Shown here one piece after another: positions 1-5,252 of a stretch of 5,541 nucleotides of DNA. Under the pieces are notes generated by a model. It saw only the letters and a list, made by a program, of their open reading frames with translations, made no database searches and was not told the DNA's origin. Both the position numbers and the translations under genes were made by a program. The stretch is taken from positions 1 to 5,541 of the forward strand of contig CAJBIL010000446.1 in NCBI GenBank assembly GCA_903953145.1, given 5' to 3'. This DNA comes from an uncultured beta proteobacterium. GTDB taxonomy: Bacteria; Pseudomonadota; Gammaproteobacteria; Burkholderiales; Rhodocyclaceae. Every line of letters begins with the position of its first letter. Positions within the stretch are counted from its first letter, which is position 1.

Positions 1-512
1 CCGCGCCCGGACAGGGCAAACACACTCTTGCCGTCGACATCACGGCTGGCGCGCACGCACAACTCACAGAGAATGCAGCGATTGAAGTCGAGCAGCACCT
101 GGGAATGCGAAGCATCGACCGGGCGATTCGGGTAAAACTGATCAAAATGCGGGGTCAGCATTTCCAGCTCGTAGGCCAGCGCCTGCAACATGCAATTACC
201 GCTTTTCTCGCACGACGGGCAAAAGTGGTTGCCCTCGACAAACAACATTTGCAGCATCGTGCGCCGCTTGTCGTTGAGATCGGGGGAGTTATTTTCGACC
301 TCCATGCCGTCTTTCACCTGCATCGTGCAGGACGAAACATAGCGGCCATTGGCCTTTACCGTGCAAAGTTTGCAACTGCCCTGCGGCGTGAACTCGGGGT
401 GATGACACAAATGCGGGATGAACACCTCGGCGGCCATCGCCGCGTCCATGATGGTTTGCCCCTCGGTAAACGGCAACGGCATGCCGTCGAGGATAAAAGT
501 GCTTGGCTTCAT
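1..512 (-). CDS. hoxU: HoxU, diaphorase small subunit of NAD-reducing [NiFe] hydrogenase (partial, C-terminus off the left edge)
   Basis: Reading leftwards from ATG at 512 gives 170 codons with no stop before the window edge; the family is usually about 235 residues, so roughly the last quarter is missing. HoxU carries electrons between the FMN subunit HoxF and the hydrogenase module HoxYH in the cytoplasm. Three cluster motifs are visible. A plant-ferredoxin-type [2Fe-2S] set is C36, C47, C50, C62. A His-ligated [4Fe-4S] set sits in EGNHFCPSCEKSGNC: H96, C98, C101, C107. The start of a second [4Fe-4S] set is C146, C149, C152 (CILCELC); its fourth ligand in NuoG-like proteins lies further downstream, outside the window. 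The end matches the HoxU-like run ASRDVDGKSVFALSGRG. The start overlaps the hoxF stop as ATGA and has a strong ribosome site. NuoG of complex I is less likely because of the HoxU-specific spacing and the fused partner. Confidence 0.93.
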   Translation of the reverse strand, partial: MKPSTFILDGMPLPFTEGQTIMDAAMAAEVFIPHLCHHPEFTPQGSCKLCTVKANGRYVSSCTMQVKDGMEVENNSPDLNDKRRTMLQMLFVEGNHFCPSCEKSGNCMLQALAYELEMLTPHFDQFYPNRPVDASHSQVLLDFNRCILCELCVRASRDVDGKSVFALSGR

Positions 513-2365
513 GGCTGAACCTCCTGAACCCTGGCTTGCAAACCAAAATGCGCCCCGGGATCGTCGCGCCCGGTCATTTGCCGGGCTGCGGCCAGCGCCT
601 GATCAAGATCGAAAGCCGGCTCGAAATCGAGCGAGCGCAAGCGCCGCTCATAAGCCGGGCGGAACTTCTGCAAGGTATCGAACAACGGATTGCACGCCGC
701 CTGCCCCAACCCGCAATGGCTGGCCACATGCAGCAAACGGTGAATCTTGAAGATTTCGTTGATCTCATACTGCGAGCCGTGCCCATTGGCGATCTTGTCC
801 ATGAAATTGGCGACCAGCGACGTCCCGACCCGGCAAGGCGTACAAAAACCACAGCTTTCGTGCGCGAAGAAATGCGCAAAATTGCGCGCCACCTCAAACA
901 TATCGCGATGCGCGCCAAACACCATGAAAGCCCCCGCTGTCGGCACATCCTCAAAGGCAATCCGCCGCGCAAACTCCTGCGTCGCCAGGCACAGCCCCGA
1001 AGCACCGCTGACCTGCACTGCCTGCGCGTTACCGGCGCCACAATCGTTGAGCACCTGCGTTACCGAAACCCCGAACGGGTACTCGTAGATCCCCGGATTT
1101 TCAACATCGCCCGAAATCGACAGCAGCTTGGTGCCGGTGGATTGCTTGGTCCCCAGCCCGGCAAACCACGCCCCGCCCTTTTGCGCGATGAGCGCCGCTT
1201 TGCACAGGGTTTCAACGTTATTAACCACCGTCGGCTGACCCAGATAACCGTGCGTGACAGGAAATGGCGGTCGCACGCGAGGCACGCCCCGCTTGCCTTC
1301 CAGCGATTCGAGCAGGGCCGTTTCCTCACCGCAGACATAAGCCCCGGCACCGACATGAATATCGATCTCGAAGTCAAAACCCGGCTGCCCGCCAACATGC
1401 CGCCCAAGCAGCCCATCCCGCCGGCGTTGCGCCAGATTCGCCTGCAAGGCAGGCAGCAGATAAACGTACTCGCCACGCAGATAGAGCAGCCCTTGGGCCG
1501 CGCCAATCGTCAAGCCGGCCACCGTCATCCCGTCAAACACCAGATCGGCATAGCTCGACAGCAGCACGCGATCCTTGAAAGTGCCGGGCTCACCTTCATC
1601 GGCGTTACAAACAACGTAACGCATCGGCTGATCACCATGGCAAGGCGCCAGCCGGGCCGACTCCCATTTGATCGCCGTGGTAAAGCCCGCCCCGCCCCGT
1701 CCGCGCAAATTGGACAGCTTCATCTCGGCCAGCATCGAATCTGCGCCACGCGCCAGCGCCGCGCGAATCGCCTCGCCGGCAAGCCAATCACCACCGAGCA
1801 GCACATCGCGGCGGCGGATATTGTCTTCAACCCGGAAATAATCTGCCGGCCAGTCGGCCACCGGCGTCTGCGCACGAATCAGCTCGGCGATACGATCCAC
1901 GCGCTCGGCCGAAAGCCGCGTCAACACCCGGTCATTGACCAGTAGCGCCGGCCCCTGATCGCACAGCCCGGTGCACGACGTCGTGTCGACACTGACCAGG
2001 CCGTCCTCCGACATCTTGCCGCGCTCCAGCCACAGTTTGTTGCACAGCCGCGCCATCAGCTCCGCGCTGCCAAGCATGCGATCGGTGATGTTGTCGGAAA
2101 AAAGCACGCGGTAGCGCCCCACCGGCTGCAAGTGCAAAAAAGAATAAAACCCCGCCACGCCCTCAACCCGCGCACGCGGCAAACCCAGCGCCGCCGCCAC
2201 GCGCGTCAGCGCAGCTGCCGGCAGATAGCCCAACACCGCCTGCGTCACGCGCAAAATCTGTAACAACAACGTGGGGTCACGGCCATATTGCTCAAGCGCA
2301 CCATCAACCGCCTGCGCAATACCCGCCACCGAAACTGAAACCGCCTCAAAATTCCCCTCGCGCAC
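509..2365 (-). CDS. hoxF: HoxF, NuoE/NuoF-like diaphorase large subunit of NAD-reducing [NiFe] hydrogenase
   Basis: HoxF exchanges electrons between NAD(H) and the hydrogenase through FMN. From the GTG at 2365 the protein has 618 residues, close to the roughly 600 usual for fused HoxF. Residues about 15-165 are a NuoE-like thioredoxin-fold domain; about 190-575 are NuoF-like. Visible motifs: glycine-rich FMN/NAD loop GRGGAGF (222-228), NADEGEPGTFKDR (254-266), GAGAYVCGEET (339-349), and [4Fe-4S] ligands C505, C508, C511 in ESCGFCTPCR plus C551 in SHCGLG. In the NuoE-like part only the second Cys pair (C131, C135) remains. The first pair is replaced by S90 and D95, so a normal [2Fe-2S] cluster is doubtful there. 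The open frame extends to a TTG at 2383 (624 residues), but GTG 2365 has the better ribosome site. The stop overlaps the hoxU start. NAD-dependent formate dehydrogenase FdsB is a distant alternative, made unlikely by the NuoE fusion and the HoxU neighbour. Confidence 0.95.
   Translation of the reverse strand: MREGNFEAVSVSVAGIAQAVDGALEQYGRDPTLLLQILRVTQAVLGYLPAAALTRVAAALGLPRARVEGVAGFYSFLHLQPVGRYRVLFSDNITDRMLGSAELMARLCNKLWLERGKMSEDGLVSVDTTSCTGLCDQGPALLVNDRVLTRLSAERVDRIAELIRAQTPVADWPADYFRVEDNIRRRDVLLGGDWLAGEAIRAALARGADSMLAEMKLSNLRGRGGAGFTTAIKWESARLAPCHGDQPMRYVVCNADEGEPGTFKDRVLLSSYADLVFDGMTVAGLTIGAAQGLLYLRGEYVYLLPALQANLAQRRRDGLLGRHVGGQPGFDFEIDIHVGAGAYVCGEETALLESLEGKRGVPRVRPPFPVTHGYLGQPTVVNNVETLCKAALIAQKGGAWFAGLGTKQSTGTKLLSISGDVENPGIYEYPFGVSVTQVLNDCGAGNAQAVQVSGASGLCLATQEFARRIAFEDVPTAGAFMVFGAHRDMFEVARNFAHFFAHESCGFCTPCRVGTSLVANFMDKIANGHGSQYEINEIFKIHRLLHVASHCGLGQAACNPLFDTLQKFRPAYERRLRSLDFEPAFDLDQALAAARQMTGRDDPGAHFGLQARVQEVQP
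519..525 (-). promoter_or_regulatory. Ribosome binding site of hoxU
   Basis: On the minus strand this reads AGGAGGT, six bases before the hoxU ATG at 512 and inside the last codons of hoxF. It is a near-perfect Shine-Dalgarno and fixes the hoxU start. It also means hoxU can be initiated strongly as well as by coupling through the ATGA overlap. Confidence 0.8.
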
Positions 2366-2370
2366 ACCAG

Positions 2371-2376
2371 CCTCCC
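2371..2376 (-). promoter_or_regulatory. Ribosome binding site deciding the hoxF start
   Basis: The minus strand reads GGGAGG here, five bases before GTG at 2365. The upstream TTG at 2383 has only a weak CAGG-type match. Known HoxF proteins begin around residue 16 of the 618-residue version, so the shorter form fits the family better. A GTG at 2329 is closest by alignment but lacks well-spaced Shine-Dalgarno bases. Confidence 0.55.
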
Positions 2377-2413
2377 GGATCAATTTGAAACCTGATTTTG
2401 CAGCCTGAAGATC

Positions 2414-2445
2414 ATTACGCAGGTCGCCACCAGTGGTGACGTAAT
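2414..2445 (-). promoter_or_regulatory. Dyad upstream of hoxF, possible operator or leader hairpin
   Basis: GTCGCCAC at 2423-2430 and GTGGTGAC at 2433-2440 are inverted around a 2-base centre with one G-T pair. ATTAC (2414-2418) and GTAAT (2441-2445) extend the symmetry outside, with a four-base bulge on the left side. It lies about 50-80 bases before the hoxF GTG. It could be a regulator site or, if transcription starts further upstream, a hairpin in the mRNA leader. No T-run follows in either direction, so it is not an intrinsic terminator. Confidence 0.35.
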
Positions 2446-2456
2446 CGCCTCGCCAA

Positions 2457-2552
2457 GTAGGTCGGGCTTCACCCCGACGCCCTGAAAGCCAAGGTGCCGA
2501 TGGCTCAAGTCCCTTTAGGGGACAACAGCCATCGGGCTGAAGCCCGACCTAC
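2457..2552. repeat. BIME/REP-like palindromic repeat element
   Basis: Perfect 15-base arms close the element: GTAGGTCGGGCTTCA at 2457-2471 and its reverse complement at 2538-2552. Each end also folds on itself: GTCGGG/CCCGAC at 2461-2478, and TCGGGC/GCCCGA around a TGAA loop at 2532-2547. Inside are CCGATGGCT/AGCCATCGG (2497-2505 with 2527-2535) and GTCCC/GGGAC (2509-2513 with 2519-2523). This is the layout of paired inverted REP sequences, which are dispersed by RAYT-type transposases in many proteobacteria. No transposase is in the window. The GTCGGGCTTCA core resembles a repeat I recall as abundant in Rhodocyclales genomes, but copy number cannot be judged from one copy. Confidence 0.75.
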
Positions 2553-2579
2553 CCGGTCATTTCACGATAAACCCCTTCA

Positions 2580-2592
2580 CTTTCAAAGTCTA
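2580..2592 (-). promoter_or_regulatory. Candidate -10 and start site of an activator-dependent hoxF promoter
   Basis: The minus strand reads TAGACT at 2592-2587 (four of six matches to TATAAT), predicting a start near 2580. At 17-base spacing the -35 position reads AAGCTA, which is poor, as in promoters that need an activator. The FNR-like box at 2614-2627 is then centred near -40.5. The predicted leader is about 215 bases and would include the palindromic repeat. This is prediction only; a promoter closer to hoxF is also possible. Confidence 0.25.
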
Positions 2593-2612
2593 TTCCCCAA
2601 CGGATAGAATAG
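2590..2612. promoter_or_regulatory. Short dyad CTATTC-N11-GAATAG
   Basis: CTATTC at 2590-2595 is matched by GAATAG at 2607-2612. It lies next to the FNR-like box and touches the candidate hoxF -10. Six-base arms are short enough to occur by chance; it is listed because it sits in the divergent promoter region. Confidence 0.2.
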
Positions 2613-2613
2613 C

Positions 2614-2627
2614 TTGAGCTTTATCAA
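2614..2627. promoter_or_regulatory. FNR/Anr-type binding site
   Basis: TTGAGCTTTATCAA matches the FNR/Anr consensus TTGAT-N4-ATCAA at nine of ten defined positions; only the fifth base differs. It lies in the intergenic region between hoxF and the kinase gene. For hoxF it could act from about -40.5. For the kinase gene it covers the -35 of the best sigma70-like promoter, which would suit repression. Such boxes bind CRP/FNR-family regulators that respond to oxygen, nitric oxide or redox state; which member acts here cannot be read from the site. Confidence 0.5.
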
Positions 2628-2641
2628 GGAATTCGTATATT
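2614..2641 (+). promoter_or_regulatory. Candidate sigma70-type promoter of the kinase-regulator operon
   Basis: TTGAGC (2614-2619), a 16-base spacer and TATATT (2636-2641) form the best sigma70-like pair before the kinase gene. The predicted start is near 2648, giving a leader of about 73 bases. The -35 is shared with the FNR-like box. Confidence 0.4.
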
Positions 2642-2720
2642 CCAGCCACTTAAGAGCGCCCGCACTGCGGCAGAATCCTTTATCCTCTCAACCTGAATTT
2701 TCCCCGTCGCCCACACCACC

Positions 2721-4304
2721 ATGACCCCAAGCACACCCGAAGAAGAAGCGCAGCTTTTGCAGCAGGCGCATCAGCAGCGGCTTGAGTTAGCGCTGGCGGG
2801 GGCGGATCTCGGGATGTGGGATTACCATATTCCGACGGATCATCACACCTTCAACGAGCGCTGGGCGAGCATGATCGGCGAGCGGCTTGATCAGCTTGAC
2901 CCCTCCGTCCGCACCTGGGAAACGCGCGTTCATCCCGATGACTGGCCGGCGGCCAACGCTGCGTGGATCGCCCACGCCAATGGGCTAACCGGGATTTACG
3001 AAGTGGAATACCGCCTGCGCCACAAGAGCGGGCGCTGGATCTGGGTTTCCTCGCGCGGCAAGGTGCTTGAGCGCGACGCGGACGGCAAGGCGGTGCGCGC
3101 AGCCGGGACACACCTCGACATCACCCAGCGCAAAGCGGCTGAACACCTGATGGAGCAACGGCTGGCGCACCTGCAATCACGCGACAACGCGCTGGCGGCC
3201 ATTTCGCAGGGCGTCCTGATTACCGATGCCGCGCAATACATCACCTACGCCAACAAGGGATTTGAATCAATCACCGGCTACCCGCTGCCTGACATCATTG
3301 GCCGCAAATGCAGCTTTCTCCACGGCCCGGACACCTGCCCGGAAACCACCGCAAGAATCGAGGCCGCGCTCAATAACGGCCAGCAATTTCATGGTGAAAT
3401 CCTCAATTACCGCAAGGATGGCAAGACCTTCTGGAACGGGCTGTCCTTCGTCCCCGTATTCGCCGACGGCGGGAAAATCACCCATTATGTTGGCGTCCAG
3501 CGCGACATCACCGCCCAAAAACAAGCCGACGCCGAGCGTGCAGAGCAAACCCGCCGGATCGAAGCCATGTCACGCGAGCAAGTGGCGGCGCAGGAAGAAA
3601 TCCGGCGACGCCTGTCGGCCAACCTGCACGACCGCACCAGCCCGAATCTGGCCGCGATTCTGATCAACCTGAAAATGCTGTCCAGTGAATGCACCGGCCC
3701 GCAAGCCGCCGAAATCGCCGCCCGCCTCGAAGACACCCGCGCCCTGGTTGAAGATACCGCCGCCAGTATCCGCGAGATCAGCAGCGAGTTGCGTCCGCCG
3801 CTGCTCGACTACGCCGGCCTGCTGCCGGCCATTGAAAGCTACGCCCAGAACTTCTCCCGACGCACCGGGATTGAGGTGCAGGTCAACGCCATCCATGCCC
3901 AGACACGACTACCTGCGGCACTTGAAGCGGCGCTGTTCCGGATTGTTCAGGAAGCGCTGACCAATTGCGCCAAACACGCCTGCGCCAGCGCAATCGAGGT
4001 CAGTGTCGAGGTCAGTGTCAACCTCAATGTCGAGCTCAGTAACGAGGCTAGCCTCGAAAATACAGCCATGGCAGCCAGCCGGCAGCGCATCATTGTCGCC
4101 GTCGCCGACAATGGCTGCGGCTTCGCCCCCGGTGCCATCGGCAACCCCCCATTTACCAGCGGCCTCGGGCTGATCAACATGAAAGAAACCGCAGAATTTG
4201 CCGGCGGCACCTTGCGTGTCGACGCGCAGCCCGGCGCCGGCACGCGAATAACGGTTGAAATCCACCTGGATTCTCAGCAAGACGCCCGGAAAGCCCAACC
4301 ATGA
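2721..4304 (+). CDS. Cytoplasmic PAS-PAS (LOV-like) sensor histidine kinase, NarL class
   Basis: A 527-residue protein with no membrane segment or signal peptide, so a soluble sensor. Order: first PAS of the PAS_3 type (about 21-136, ending HLDITQRK), second PAS (about 150-265, ending GVQRDIT), a charged helical linker (265-300), a HisKA_3 dimerisation domain with phospho-acceptor H303 in SANLHDRT, and a HATPase domain. The latter has N-box VQEALTNCAKHA (N415), G1 VADNGCGF (D463, G465) and G2 GLGLINMKE (481-489). The second PAS looks like a LOV domain: C197 in GRKCSFLHG, N229 in LNYRKDG, N239 in FWN, Q260 in GVQ. The usual phosphate-binding Arg positions are S198 and E214. Repeats lengthen the ATPase beta region (426-445). 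ATG 2721 is the first possible start after an in-frame stop at 2694; it has no clear ribosome site. It overlaps its response regulator gene by four bases, so the regulator is its likely partner. The stimulus is unknown; light or flavin redox state is inferred. Confidence 0.92.
   Translation: MTPSTPEEEAQLLQQAHQQRLELALAGADLGMWDYHIPTDHHTFNERWASMIGERLDQLDPSVRTWETRVHPDDWPAANAAWIAHANGLTGIYEVEYRLRHKSGRWIWVSSRGKVLERDADGKAVRAAGTHLDITQRKAAEHLMEQRLAHLQSRDNALAAISQGVLITDAAQYITYANKGFESITGYPLPDIIGRKCSFLHGPDTCPETTARIEAALNNGQQFHGEILNYRKDGKTFWNGLSFVPVFADGGKITHYVGVQRDITAQKQADAERAEQTRRIEAMSREQVAAQEEIRRRLSANLHDRTSPNLAAILINLKMLSSECTGPQAAEIAARLEDTRALVEDTAASIREISSELRPPLLDYAGLLPAIESYAQNFSRRTGIEVQVNAIHAQTRLPAALEAALFRIVQEALTNCAKHACASAIEVSVEVSVNLNVELSNEASLENTAMAASRQRIIVAVADNGCGFAPGAIGNPPFTSGLGLINMKETAEFAGGTLRVDAQPGAGTRITVEIHLDSQQDARKAQP
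3996..4055 (+). repeat. In-frame 12-base tandem repeats inside the kinase ATPase domain
   Basis: GAGGTCAGTGTC occurs twice exactly (3996-4007, 4008-4019), followed by three decayed 12-base units to 4055. They encode EVSV, EVSV, NLNV, ELSN, EASL. The last unit, GAGGCTAGCCTC, is a perfect palindrome, 14 bases with one flanking base on each side (4043-4056). The frame is kept throughout. The added residues lie between the N-box helix and the DNG strand, and alternate polar and hydrophobic as in a beta strand. Confidence 0.8.
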
Positions 4305-4969
4305 AGCGTCGCGTTTTGCTGGTCGACGACCACCAGATGTTTCGTGAAGCGCTGCGCGCACTGCTCGAGCGCAACCCGATGCTTGAAGTCGTCGCCGAAA
4401 CCGGCAACGGCGCCGAAGCGCTGCAACTCGCCCAGTCGACCCGCCCCGACATCGTCTGCATGGATATCGGCCTCTCCGCTACGAACGGTGCAAGCAACAA
4501 CGCCCCCATGAACGGCGTTGAAACTACGCGCCGGATGATCGCCGCCCAGCCCTCAATCAAGGTCATCGCCCTGTCCACCTTCACCGAACAGCGCTACGTG
4601 CTGGACATGATCGAAGCCGGCGCCACGGCCTACGTCACCAAGGCTGAAGCCAGCGAAGAGCTGCTGCGCGCCATCGACGCCGTGCAGCGTGACCGCAGCT
4701 ACTTCTGCCCTGATGTTGCAACGCTGATCACCAGCGCACTGGCCAAGCCGGATCGGCGCAACAGCATGCCGCCCAGGCTCGGCGCCCGCGAACAACAGGT
4801 ATTGCAGCAAGTCGCCCAGGGCAGCACCTCGGCACAAATCGCCCTTCAGATGAACATCGCGGCCGCCACCGTCGAAGTCCACCGCCGCAACATCATGCGC
4901 AAGCTCGACCTGCACAGCGTCGCCGAGCTCACCCGCTACGTCATCAGCGAAGGGCTGGACAGACAATAA
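4301..4969 (+). CDS. NarL/FixJ-family response regulator
   Basis: A 222-residue DNA-binding regulator, normal length for the family. The receiver (1-125) has the acidic pair D9/D10, phospho-acceptor D55 in CMDIGL, S92 and K114 (YVTKAE). The LuxR/GerE helix-turn-helix spans about 157-220, with recognition-helix region AATVEVHRRNIMRKL (188-202). It is expected to be phosphorylated by the kinase encoded just upstream; the genes overlap as ATGA with only a weak GGAAAG ribosome site, which suggests translational coupling. Odd point: between L58 and P69 there are about ten extra residues rich in Ala, Ser and Asn, where the usual pattern is D-I-x-M-P-x-M-N-G. This beta3-alpha3 loop lies beside the phosphorylation site. 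Its targets are unknown; hoxF, its own operon and the downstream sensor gene are candidates by position. Confidence 0.94.
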   Translation: MKRRVLLVDDHQMFREALRALLERNPMLEVVAETGNGAEALQLAQSTRPDIVCMDIGLSATNGASNNAPMNGVETTRRMIAAQPSIKVIALSTFTEQRYVLDMIEAGATAYVTKAEASEELLRAIDAVQRDRSYFCPDVATLITSALAKPDRRNSMPPRLGAREQQVLQQVAQGSTSAQIALQMNIAAATVEVHRRNIMRKLDLHSVAELTRYVISEGLDRQ

Positions 4970-4978
4970 GCAATCGGC

Positions 4979-5089
4979 CTGCAAGGCGCATGGATTGGCG
5001 ATCTAGCACCATGCATGGCCTGAGAAGCAATAAATACGCGGGTCTTCAGCCAATGCACCTGCTAGATCGTTGATCCATGCGCCTTGCAG
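4979..5089. repeat. Long imperfect inverted repeat after the response regulator gene
   Basis: The outer 17 bases match perfectly as inverted copies (4979-4995 with 5073-5089). A 3-base unpaired block follows, then ten perfect bases, CGATCTAGCA (4999-5008) with TGCTAGATCG (5060-5069). A weaker inner part includes TGCAT/ATGCA (5012-5016 with 5053-5057) and TGCC-like pairing on to about 5027/5044. The apical loop is about 16 bases. It starts nine bases after the regulator stop. No T-run follows on either strand and no clear target-site duplication is visible, so neither an intrinsic terminator nor a textbook MITE is proven. It could be a mobile palindrome, a structured 3' end or a small RNA. Confidence 0.65.
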
Positions 5090-5104
5090 CCAAGCAACAC
5101 GAAT

Positions 5105-5123
5105 TGTCGGTGTGATCCCGACA
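5105..5123. repeat. Small hairpin TGTCGG/CCGACA
   Basis: TGTCGG (5105-5110) and CCGACA (5118-5123) are inverted around a 7-base loop, directly before the ACCGGT dimer. No T-run follows. Role unknown. Confidence 0.25.
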
Positions 5124-5128
5124 TCAAC

Positions 5129-5145
5129 TACCGGTAAACCGGTAA
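5129..5145. promoter_or_regulatory. 7-2-7 inverted repeat and ACCGGTAA dimer, candidate operator
   Basis: TACCGGT-AA-ACCGGTA (5129-5144) is a perfect inverted repeat of two heptamers with two bases between. The same bases read as a direct dimer of ACCGGTAA (5130-5145). NarL-family regulators often bind heptamers arranged 7-2-7 with TAC and GTA ends, so the adjacent response regulator is a reasonable candidate. The core differs from the E. coli NarL heptamer TACYYMT. The site is about 107 bases before the downstream sensor gene. I found no second ACCGGT in the window, including the hoxF-kinase region. Confidence 0.35.
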
Positions 5146-5195
5146 CAAGCACTAACGGGATTCCTGAATACCCGCCTTGATCATCGGCGCGTAAC

Positions 5196-5252
5196 ATGGA
5201 TACCAAAGAAAAAAACATAAAACGCCCTGATACGGGCGATGGCCTGGCCTGA
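5196..5252 (+). CDS. Possible 18-codon leader ORF before the membrane sensor gene
   Basis: ATG at 5196 opens MDTKEKNIKRPDTGDGLA and stops with TGA at 5250-5252, sharing one base with the next ATG (TGATG). That junction is typical of coupled translation, and the downstream gene lacks a clear ribosome site of its own. However, the short ORF also lacks a Shine-Dalgarno, and this length arises easily by chance. Confidence 0.2.
   Translation: MDTKEKNIKRPDTGDGLA
5205..5238 (-). terminator. Weak candidate intrinsic terminator reading leftwards
   Basis: CGCCC (5223-5227) and GGGCG (5234-5238) form a five-pair stem. On the minus strand it is followed by TTTTATGTTTTTTTC. The geometry suits a terminator only for leftward transcripts, and no minus-strand gene is visible to its right. 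It might stop antisense transcription, or be chance. Confidence 0.2.

Noticed and set aside
105..750. Plus-strand frames at 105-518 and 418-750
   Set aside because: They lie opposite hoxU and the end of hoxF, show no domain and have no ribosome sites. They are shadows of those genes.
503..1945. Long plus-strand open frame (480 codons) opposite hoxF
   Set aside because: It is antisense to a clear HoxF with all family motifs. Its protein is rich in Arg, Gln, His and Pro with no recognisable domain, as expected for the reverse reading of a GC-rich gene.
1..2365. Complex I genes nuoE/nuoF/nuoG
   Set aside because: The NuoE and NuoF parts are fused in one protein, and the next gene has HoxU-type cluster spacing.
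2384..2720. Sigma54 promoter for hoxF, as used for the Cupriavidus soluble hydrogenase
   Set aside because: No TGGCAC-N5-TTGC-like pair with correct spacing was found on the minus strand in this region.
3226..4584. Several frames of 60-150 codons on both strands within the kinase and regulator genes
   Set aside because: All overlap genes with complete domain signatures and show low-complexity shadow composition.
4979..5089. Integron attC site
   Set aside because: Length and two-block arms are suggestive, but the RYYYAAC and GTTRRRY core boxes are missing at the ends and there is no integron context.
4979..5089. Intrinsic terminator for the regulator operon
   Set aside because: The stem is far too long and no T-run follows on either strand.
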